Of a DNA stretch of 64,000 bases, positions 58,283 through 64,000 are shown piece by piece. Source of the stretch: Eubacteriales bacterium (lineage in GTDB: Bacteria > Bacillota > Clostridia > Lachnospirales > Lachnospiraceae); assembly GCA_030524715.1 (NCBI GenBank), contig JAUNGB010000002.1:62001-126000 (forward strand), in the 5' to 3' direction. Numbering within the stretch: the first letter of the stretch is position 1; the number at the start of each line of letters is the position of its first letter. The notes beneath the pieces are model-generated. The model was given only the letters and a program-made list of their open reading frames with translations. It was not told where the DNA came from and made no database searches. A program made the translations under genes and the position numbers.

Positions 58283-59617
58283 TCAGTCTTGCTGCGGAAA
58301 ATCTGTTTTAGTGTAGGCGGTTGGTAATGCGGCGTATACAGCGGCGCATCTTACCAGGTCGATTTTCCAGGTTTTTTCATTGGGGGCATGAGCCTGGGCT
58401 TCTGCTCCCGGCCCGAAACCGATACATGGAATGCCGTTGCGTCCCATGATGGAAACACCGTTGGTAGAGAAGGTCCATTTGTCTGTCAGAGGGCGTGCCT
58501 TCCTCATTGCTTCTGTTTCTGCATTTCCCAGACGGGTTTCGCCGTACAGGCCTTTATAAGCTTCTTCCAGAGCCTTTGTTACCTTGTGATCCTTCGGAAT
58601 CGCCCATGTGGGGAAGTAGCATTCGATTTCGTATACACAACCGGTATAGGATGGGCGGTCATAGTTGTACATGGATACGGTTACATCATCTCCGTATTTT
58701 TTTACGCTTGGCAGAGCGCGGATTTCGTCCAGACAGCTTTCCCAGGTTTCTCCGAAGGTCATACGGCGGTCAAGAGAAACCGCGCAGGAGTCGGCGACCG
58801 CACAGCGGCTTGGAGAAGTGTAGAAGATCTGGGAAACCGTAACAGTGCCGCGTCCAAGGAAACGGGCCTCTTCCCAGTCAGGGTTGTATTTGGGGTTCAG
58901 CATTTTTACAAGACCCTTGATCTCTGTTTCGTCAGCGTCGTCGTTTTCGTTAAGGGCGCGTACATCCTGAAGAATGTCAGCCATTTTATAGATGGCGTTG
59001 TCGCCGCGCTCCGGAGCGGATCCATGGCAGGAGACTCCCTTGACGTCCACGCGGATTTCCATACGTCCCCGCTGGCCTCTGTAAATGCCGCCGTCTGTAG
59101 GCTCTGTGGAAACAACAAATTCGGGACGGATTTTATCTTCATTGATGATATACTGCCAGCAAAGGCCGTCGCAGTCCTCTTCCTGAACGGTTCCGGTTAC
59201 CATGATTCTGCAGCCTTCCGGAATCAGATCCATATCCTTCATGATCTTTGCGCCGTATATAGCAGATACGATACCGCCGCACTGGTCGGATACGCCGCGG
59301 CCTCCGACCTCTTCTTCTGTTTCATAGCCTTCGTATGGGTCGAAGTCCCAGTTGTCGATGTTGCCGATACCTACCGTGTCAATATGTGCATCGAAGGCAA
59401 GGATCCTGTCTCCGGTTCCCATGAAGCCGATGACATTACCCTGGGGATCGATCGTGACTTCGTCAAAGCCGACTTTTTTCATTTCGGCGGCAATGGTATC
59501 GATGTGCGCTTTTTCGCCGCAGCTTTCGCCCGGGTTTTTGACAATGGCTCTTAAAAATCTGACCATGTCTTCCTGATAATTTTGGGCGGCTTCCTTGATC
59601 TTGTTGAAATCCATCAT
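58283..59617 (-). CDS. ygeY: YgeY-type M20 metallohydrolase
   Basis: A zinc-dependent amidohydrolase/peptidase of the M20 family, selenium-cluster branch. Metal and catalytic contexts: [45 protein letters not shown] and the C-terminal [15 protein letters not shown]. 444 aa is normal. It probably hydrolyses an acyl or ureido intermediate before the YgeX step. AGGAGGAAAAC precedes the ATG. It lies between ygeX and ygeW as in E. coli. Confidence 0.94.
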   Translation of the reverse strand: MMDFNKIKEAAQNYQEDMVRFLRAIVKNPGESCGEKAHIDTIAAEMKKVGFDEVTIDPQGNVIGFMGTGDRILAFDAHIDTVGIGNIDNWDFDPYEGYETEEEVGGRGVSDQCGGIVSAIYGAKIMKDMDLIPEGCRIMVTGTVQEEDCDGLCWQYIINEDKIRPEFVVSTEPTDGGIYRGQRGRMEIRVDVKGVSCHGSAPERGDNAIYKMADILQDVRALNENDDADETEIKGLVKMLNPKYNPDWEEARFLGRGTVTVSQIFYTSPSRCAVADSCAVSLDRRMTFGETWESCLDEIRALPSVKKYGDDVTVSMYNYDRPSYTGCVYEIECYFPTWAIPKDHKVTKALEEAYKGLYGETRLGNAETEAMRKARPLTDKWTFSTNGVSIMGRNGIPCIGFGPGAEAQAHAPNEKTWKIDLVRCAAVYAALPTAYTKTDFPQQD

Positions 59618-59665
59618 GTTTTCCTCCTGTAATAATGAGATGATATGTATCTTAGATTCTGCATT

Positions 59666-60895
59666 TTATTTACTGAGTGTTTCCTGGGTTCCATAAAGTC
59701 CGTCCCATACGATCTCACGGTAACGGACCGGATCGGTATCGCCCTCTGTGGAAATAACCAGGATATTGGAGTTTTCATCCAGTTTCAGGGCTTCTTTTAA
59801 TTCCTTTGCGTCTTCATCATGAAGGGCGGTGTAGCAAAGTCCAAGGGGAACAGAGCCGGATTCACCGGAAATAATGTGCGGGTCGTTTCCCAGTGGGTTT
59901 GCGTAAATACGGGTGGCTTTGGCGCTCATCCAGTCAGGGCAGGAAGCAAATACAGTTACGTGGTTTTTCAGAATATCCCAGCCGATAGTATTTCCTTCGC
60001 CGCAGGCAAGCCCGGCCATGATGGTCTGCAGATCTCCGGTGACATTTACGAGGCTTCCGGTCTTAGCTTCTGCAGAACGGTAGAGGCAGTCGGCCGCGCT
60101 TGCCTCGCAGACAACCATAACCGGAGGATTTTCTTTATATTTATGTGCGAAATATCCCACAACAGCACCGGCAAGAGAGCCGACGCCAGCCTGAACAAAT
60201 ACATGGGTGGGACGTTCAACGCCGTCTTCCTCTAACTGTTCATCAGCCTCCATGACCATAGTCCCGTAGCCCTGCATGATCCAGGACGGGATTTCCTCGT
60301 AGCCGTCCCATGCGGTATCCTGTATAATGATGCCGTGTTCTGTTTTTGCGGCCTCGGCGGCAGCCATTCTTACACAGTCGTCATAGTTGACTTCTTCAAT
60401 GGTAACAGTGGCGCCTTCTTTGGCAATGTTGTCAAACCGTGTCTTCGTGGTACCCTTCGGCATACGGATAACCGCTTTCTGTCCCAGGCGTTTGGCGGCC
60501 CATGCAACGCCTCGTCCGTGGTTTCCGTCTGTAGCGGTAAAAAAGGTTGCCTGACCGAATTCCTCGCGCAGTTTATCGGAAGAGAGTACATGGTAAGGAA
60601 GCTCGCTGATATCACGGTTCAGTTCCTTCGCAATGTAACGGGCCATTGCATAAGAGCCTCCAAGCACCTTAAATGCGTTCAGCCCGAAGCGATAGGACTC
60701 ATCCTTGCAATAGATGTTTTTTACACCAAGATATTCAGCAAGCGAACTGAGCTTCTGAAGGGGAGTTACGGTGTACTGCGGGAAGCTCTTATGAAAATCA
60801 TTGGCTTTCTTCACATTTTCCACAGACATCAGATCCAGATAAGCATCGTCGGATTTTGGAACTTCATTGACGCTCCATTTTAATCCCTCTATCAT
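59666..60895 (-). CDS. ygeX: 2,3-Diaminopropionate ammonia-lyase
   Basis: A PLP enzyme that splits 2,3-diaminopropionate to pyruvate and two ammonia. PLP Lys76 in RFGLNAFKVLGGSY, the phosphate-binding TDGNHGRG, and GSLAGAVVGYF are visible; 409 aa is typical. First gene of the minus-strand arm, expressed from a promoter carrying the motif shared with ssnA. In recent descriptions of anaerobic urate degradation this enzyme delivers pyruvate to central metabolism; PFOR in this window would be the next step. Confidence 0.95.
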   Translation of the reverse strand: MIEGLKWSVNEVPKSDDAYLDLMSVENVKKANDFHKSFPQYTVTPLQKLSSLAEYLGVKNIYCKDESYRFGLNAFKVLGGSYAMARYIAKELNRDISELPYHVLSSDKLREEFGQATFFTATDGNHGRGVAWAAKRLGQKAVIRMPKGTTKTRFDNIAKEGATVTIEEVNYDDCVRMAAAEAAKTEHGIIIQDTAWDGYEEIPSWIMQGYGTMVMEADEQLEEDGVERPTHVFVQAGVGSLAGAVVGYFAHKYKENPPVMVVCEASAADCLYRSAEAKTGSLVNVTGDLQTIMAGLACGEGNTIGWDILKNHVTVFASCPDWMSAKATRIYANPLGNDPHIISGESGSVPLGLCYTALHDEDAKELKEALKLDENSNILVISTEGDTDPVRYREIVWDGLYGTQETLSK

Positions 60896-60953
60896 AAAAC
60901 ATCCTCCTTAAAAATTTTCTTTTGGACTCATAATTTTTTCTTTTTCTAGTAAC

Positions 60954-60997
60954 ATCATATCACAAAAAACAGATTTTGCAATAGGGAAATACAAAAA
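60954..60997 (-). promoter_or_regulatory. ygeX-operon promoter with shared 22-bp motif
   Basis: Minus-strand TTGCAA (60976-60981), 16-nt spacer, TATGAT (60954-60959). The motif TTTTTGTATTT-nn-CTATTG-n-AA (60976-60997) ends in the -35, as before ssnA. Confidence 0.65.
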
Positions 60998-61029
60998 TTT
61001 TTAGGTTTTTCAAAAAATATTTAGGAACA

Positions 61030-61058
61030 TTGCTATGTATCAAAATATATGATAGAAT
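61030..61058 (+). promoter_or_regulatory. Promoter of the DUF1015 gene
   Basis: TTGCTA (61030-61035), 17-nt spacer, TAGAAT (61053-61058). The leader then contains two hairpins: TGTGTCC / GGACGCA (61074-61097) and CCTGC-AGA-GCAGG (61108-61120). Confidence 0.7.
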
Positions 61059-61154
61059 AAATACGCCCTTGCGTGTGTCCGGAAGGTTAAGGACGCAGGC
61101 GGAAGACCCTGCAGAGCAGGATTCTATTTTATGTGAAATGAGAGGAGCTTTATT

Positions 61155-62399
61155 ATGGCAGTATTTCAGGCATTCCGGGCGTTAAGACCGACGCCGGAAA
61201 AGGCGGAGCGTGTGGCAGCCCTTCCCTATGATGTGGTGGGCAGGGAAGAAGCCCGTGAAATCGGAGAGAAGAATCCGGATTCCTTCCTGCATGTGGATCG
61301 TGCAGAGATGGACTTAAGCCCGGATATAGATTTGTATGACAGCGCCGTGTATGCGCGTGCCAGGGAAAATCTTTTAAATATGGAAAAGGACGGCACGCTC
61401 ATTCAGGATGAAAAGGCATGCTATTATATTTACGAGCTGACAAGAAAACAGAAGACCCAGACAGGGATCGTAGGCTGCAGCTCCATTGATGATTATATGA
61501 ACGGCGTGGTGAAAAAACATGAGCTTACCAGAGCCGATAAGGAGCAGGACCGTATCAGACATGTGGATGTGTGCGACGCCAATACAGGCCCTATCTATCT
61601 GGCATGCAGATATACAGACAGCCTTTTGAAGCTTATGGACGACTGGAAGAAGGAGCATCCGGCTGTTTATGATTTTGTTGCGGAAGATGAGATCGGACAT
61701 CGTGTCTGGGTGATCGACGGGGAAGAAGAGATTCAGAAAATCCGTCAGGAATTTGAGGGGATTTCTTCTATTTATATTGCGGACGGTCATCACCGTGCAG
61801 CTTCAGCGGTAAAGGTGGGACTGAAGCGCAGGGCGGAGCATCCTGATTATACGGGGGAAGAAGAGTTTAATTACTTTTTATCCGTGGTATTCCCCTATGA
61901 CCACTTGACCATTCTTCCCTATAACCGGGTGGTGCGCGATCTGAACGGCCTTGAAGAGCGGGCGTTTATCGGAAGCCTGAAATTTAATTATGAGCTGATG
62001 CTGATGCCGGGCTTCCCCTGCAAGCCTGTGGAAAAGCACTGTATGGGCATGTATGTGGGCGGAGACTGGTACCATTTAAAGGCATGGGCGGATATTTATG
62101 AGAAGCAGGACATTGTGGGACAGTTGGATGTGTCCCTGCTCCAGAATAAGGTACTGGGTCCGATCCTCGGAATCGGAGATCCCAGGACGGATCAGAGGAT
62201 CCGCTTTGTGGGAGGAAGCCATAAGCTTTCTGAATTACAGGAGCTTGCGGATGAGACAGGCGGCGTGGCATTTGCCATGTATCCAACCTCTATGGAAGAC
62301 TTGATGACCATTGCGGACGAAGGAAAGCTGATGCCCCCCAAGTCGACCTGGTTCGAACCAAAGCTGAGAAGCGGATTATTTATACATAAGCTTTCCTGA
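61155..62399 (+). CDS. DUF1015-family protein
   Basis: A 414-aa cytoplasmic protein of PF06245-like DUF1015, function unproven. Conserved blocks: RVAALPYDVVGREEAREI near the start, HELTRADKEQDRIRH in the middle, and YIADGHHRAASAVKVG, whose D-G-H-H-R core is the family hallmark. In Clostridia the gene often neighbours serA/serC, so a link with serine metabolism has been suggested; those genes are not in this window. Ribosome site GAGAGGAGC; strong terminator follows. Confidence 0.9.
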   Translation: MAVFQAFRALRPTPEKAERVAALPYDVVGREEAREIGEKNPDSFLHVDRAEMDLSPDIDLYDSAVYARARENLLNMEKDGTLIQDEKACYYIYELTRKQKTQTGIVGCSSIDDYMNGVVKKHELTRADKEQDRIRHVDVCDANTGPIYLACRYTDSLLKLMDDWKKEHPAVYDFVAEDEIGHRVWVIDGEEEIQKIRQEFEGISSIYIADGHHRAASAVKVGLKRRAEHPDYTGEEEFNYFLSVVFPYDHLTILPYNRVVRDLNGLEERAFIGSLKFNYELMLMPGFPCKPVEKHCMGMYVGGDWYHLKAWADIYEKQDIVGQLDVSLLQNKVLGPILGIGDPRTDQRIRFVGGSHKLSELQELADETGGVAFAMYPTSMEDLMTIADEGKLMPPKSTWFEPKLRSGLFIHKLS

Positions 62400-62419
62400 T
62401 TCAGAAATGGTGATAGATT

Positions 62420-62457
62420 ATAGGGATACTTGTCAAAAGCGAGTGTCCCTATTTTTT
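62420..62457 (+). terminator. Terminator of the DUF1015 gene
   Basis: 11-bp stem ATAGGGATACT / AGTGTCCCTAT with one T-G pair, 11-nt loop, six T. Confidence 0.93.
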
Positions 62458-62486
62458 ATAAAAAAAAATTTCAGGAGGAAAATCAA

Positions 62487-62771
62487 ATGGCAAACACAGC
62501 GACAAGAGCAGAGAAAAAGGATTCTCGCACAATTACTTTCAAAAACAAGGAACACGAAAAGTTTTATAAGGAGTATCTGCCACAGTGCAGGTATCAGGAT
62601 GTATACCACAAGGCGTTGGTTTACTGTCTTGGAATTGACAGGGATACGAGAGATCATGTGAAACAGATTTACGATTTATCTAAAACAGGCAGAGATCGAA
62701 AAACGAAGCGGCAAACCTGCGCCGCAGATGGCTGTTACAGAGGATATGGAGCGCAGACGGAAGTAAAATAA
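62487..62771 (+). CDS. DUF6075-like protein with disrupted C-terminus
   Basis: The first 60 residues (ITFKNKEHEKFYKEYLPQC...DVYHKALVYCLGIDRDTR) resemble DUF6075 proteins that are frequent on conjugative elements of gut Firmicutes. After IYDLSKTG the similarity stops and the reading becomes Arg/Cys-rich. In the +1 frame the same DNA from about 62684 reads KQAEIEKRSGKPAPQMAVTE and ends in a stop, like the tail of another protein. So this is probably a fused or frameshifted remnant. Clear AGGAGG ribosome site before the ATG. Confidence 0.6.
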   Translation: MANTATRAEKKDSRTITFKNKEHEKFYKEYLPQCRYQDVYHKALVYCLGIDRDTRDHVKQIYDLSKTGRDRKTKRQTCAADGCYRGYGAQTEVK

Positions 62772-63139
62772 AAAAGGAAGAGGTATATGGATTATTAATC
62801 GAAATCATTTTGCAGAAATGCAAGTAAATCCTCATATGATTTATATGGTTTTGCCATTTTTCCATCCCCTTCCTGTTATAAATAACGAAAGGCCCCCGCA
62901 GGAGCCTTCCGGACCGGAGGCTTCACAAGTTTCTCCAGTACGATCACTGAGTTTACTATAGCAGAATTGACACAAGAAGTCAAGACGCTGATTCAACTCT
63001 GTATTAATGTATGCCATGCTGCTATGAAAGATACGCCGAAGAAGCATTTTTCATACGAAATTTTGCGATTCGGTATAAGTAATGTTCGGTGATACCAATC
63101 TTTTCGTCCAGAGCTCCACAGTGATTTCGGACTTCTCTT
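62772..63139. other. Gene-poor stretch with coding remnants
   Basis: No complete gene is visible. An open frame without a start codon runs on the plus strand from 62886 to 63092 (...ELTQEVKTLIQLCINVCH... ending FGISNVR) and looks like the end of a lost gene. A near-palindrome AGCCTTCCGG / CCGGAGGCT lies at 62903-62922. Together with the DUF6075-like fragment this looks like a decayed end of a mobile element, but I see no integrase, transposase or terminal repeat. Confidence 0.4.
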
Positions 63140-63763
63140 TTATTTTTTTGCAAGCACAGTAATCCACGGTTTATTCCTGTGGCGGTCTGTTTTCACTTTA
63201 CTGAAACCTGCATTTTTCAGTGTGGATTCGATCTGCTCCGTTGTGTATATCTTCATACCTTCGACGATTTTCACAAACTTCTGGCTTGCGGCATCCAGAC
63301 CATCTGATTCATTAACAATCATAAAGTACCCTCCAGGTTTCAGAACCCTTGCAACCTCTGCGAAACATTTTTCAAGTTCCGGCCAGAAGTAAATTGTTTC
63401 AAATGCCGTGGCAAGACCGTATTTCCCTGCATCAAGTTCCAACACCGACACATCTTGTTGTTTTACAACACATCTGCCTGCCGCAACCGCGTTCTTGTTA
63501 TACTCTGCCGCCTGTTCTACAGACAAAGGTGAATAGTCGACGGCTGTCACTCGGGCTTCCGGATATTTCTTCAATAATTCGCCCGCATTTCTTCCGCCTC
63601 CGCAGCCAATGTCAACGATTTCTTCCGGTACAACTGTTTTCAAGTGTTTCAATCCCCAATCTGCCATTTTTGCATGACCGGAGTTCATCCCTTTAATCAT
63701 CATTTTTCCAAGAAAACCCTCCGGCTTTCTTGTCTGGTTTACATAGTTCCTGAAAAGTCCCAT
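63140..63763 (-). CDS. Class I SAM-dependent methyltransferase
   Basis: A 207-aa methyltransferase of the Methyltransf_11/25 type. SAM motif I is IVDIGCGGGRNAGEL, motif II region VTAVDYSP, motif post-I QQDVSVLEL and a late VLKPGGYFMIVNE. Substrate unknown; this compact type is often a small-molecule or quinone-like methyltransferase. It follows a partial membrane-protein gene on the same strand after 27 nt, with AACGGAGGAAG as ribosome site, so the two are probably co-transcribed. Confidence 0.88.
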   Translation of the reverse strand: MGLFRNYVNQTRKPEGFLGKMMIKGMNSGHAKMADWGLKHLKTVVPEEIVDIGCGGGRNAGELLKKYPEARVTAVDYSPLSVEQAAEYNKNAVAAGRCVVKQQDVSVLELDAGKYGLATAFETIYFWPELEKCFAEVARVLKPGGYFMIVNESDGLDAASQKFVKIVEGMKIYTTEQIESTLKNAGFSKVKTDRHRNKPWITVLAKK

Positions 63764-63790
63764 CTGTATTCTTCCTCCGTTCTATTATTT

Positions 63791-64000
63791 CTACCCAATC
63801 CAGTTCATAAGCAACGCACTGAACGCTCCGACCGCCGCGAAAACCGGAATCATTGGGATGCACACCTTCACATGGAACCATTTCTGATGGTATTCCTTTT
63901 CCATGTGTTCTGTGCCGGGGAGTCGAATTCGCTTTATATTGGCAAACAACACCCAGTCCAGAAAGAAGGTGTCCCAGGCGAACAGGCACAGGATGTACGC
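63791..64000 (-). CDS. Membrane protein, C-terminal part (5' end beyond window)
   Basis: Sixty-nine codons and a stop are visible. There is a hydrophobic segment at the start (AYILCLFAWDTFFLDWVLF), a basic loop containing EKEYHQKWFHVKV, and a second hydrophobic segment (IPMIPVFAAVGAFSALLMNW). I do not recognise the family with confidence. It is upstream of and probably co-transcribed with the methyltransferase. Confidence 0.7.
   Translation of the reverse strand, partial: AYILCLFAWDTFFLDWVLFANIKRIRLPGTEHMEKEYHQKWFHVKVCIPMIPVFAAVGAFSALLMNWIG

Noticed and set aside
58388-59554. A 388-codon plus-strand open frame opposite ygeY
   Set aside because: No ribosome site, no domain, and the opposite frame has clear M20 motifs.

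Overview
The window looks like a chromosomal stretch of a low-to-mid GC anaerobic Firmicute, most likely a gut Lachnospiraceae. Evidence includes single-subunit pyruvate:ferredoxin oxidoreductase, AGGAGG ribosome sites before most genes, TTGACA/TATAAT-type promoters, a PduL phosphotransacylase, an ABC-F protein of the YkpA/YbiT kind, and selenium-dependent molybdenum hydroxylase (SDMH) genes. I see no rRNA, tRNA, CRISPR array or intact insertion sequence.

Layout. 0-9 kb: a partial Uma2 nuclease, metA, ligA and an rluF-like gene on the minus strand; then a zinc-dependent phospholipase C-like gene, a secreted NlpC/P60 hydrolase, fabH with a FabT-like operator, and convergent pduL. 9-17 kb: a leucine-rich-repeat / VWA / MoxR ATPase operon, then a transglutaminase-like protein, a DUF4203-like membrane protein, an EbsC/YbaK deacylase and a secreted protein of unknown function. 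17-25 kb: ABC-F, aroK-ccdA, an Rrf2 regulator and the large nifJ (PFOR) gene. 25-34 kb: a cell-surface block with a PP-loop amidotransferase-like protein, a GNAT, a DltB-like MBOAT plus SGNH pair, and a YfhO / GT2 / GtrA glycosylation triad. 34-39.5 kb: a secreted beta-helix protein followed without a gap by cobT-cobU-cobS-(second cobU-like)-cobC.

39.5-61 kb is the most distinctive region: a divided purine/selenium catabolic cluster. On the plus strand are ssnA, ygfK, a selenium-dependent xanthine dehydrogenase, a four-cluster ferredoxin, a three-subunit xanthine dehydrogenase, and the SDMH maturation genes yqeB, yqeC and mocA. On the minus strand are ygeX, ygeY, ygeW and a carbamate kinase. 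Between the two arms lie two bacterial-microcompartment shell genes and a divergent MATE exporter. The two arms share a 22-bp promoter motif (19 of 22 identical) that overlaps the -35 box. From family knowledge, the enzymes would oxidise purines, open and hydrolyse the products to 2,3-diaminopropionate-type intermediates, release pyruvate and ammonia (YgeX) and make ATP from carbamoyl phosphate (YgeW/ArcC). Pyruvate could then pass through PFOR and PduL, both encoded in this window. No hyuA, purine permease, shell vertex (BMC-P) or trimer (BMC-T) gene is present here.

61-64 kb: a DUF1015 gene, then what looks like the edge of an accessory region, with a DUF6075-like gene whose end is disrupted, a 370-bp stretch of remnants, a methyltransferase and a partial membrane protein.

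Repeats run through the intergenic DNA: a 62-nt palindromic element in three copies, a GTTAC...GTAAC-type hairpin family, and a TGAACGCAGAT 11-mer in four copies.
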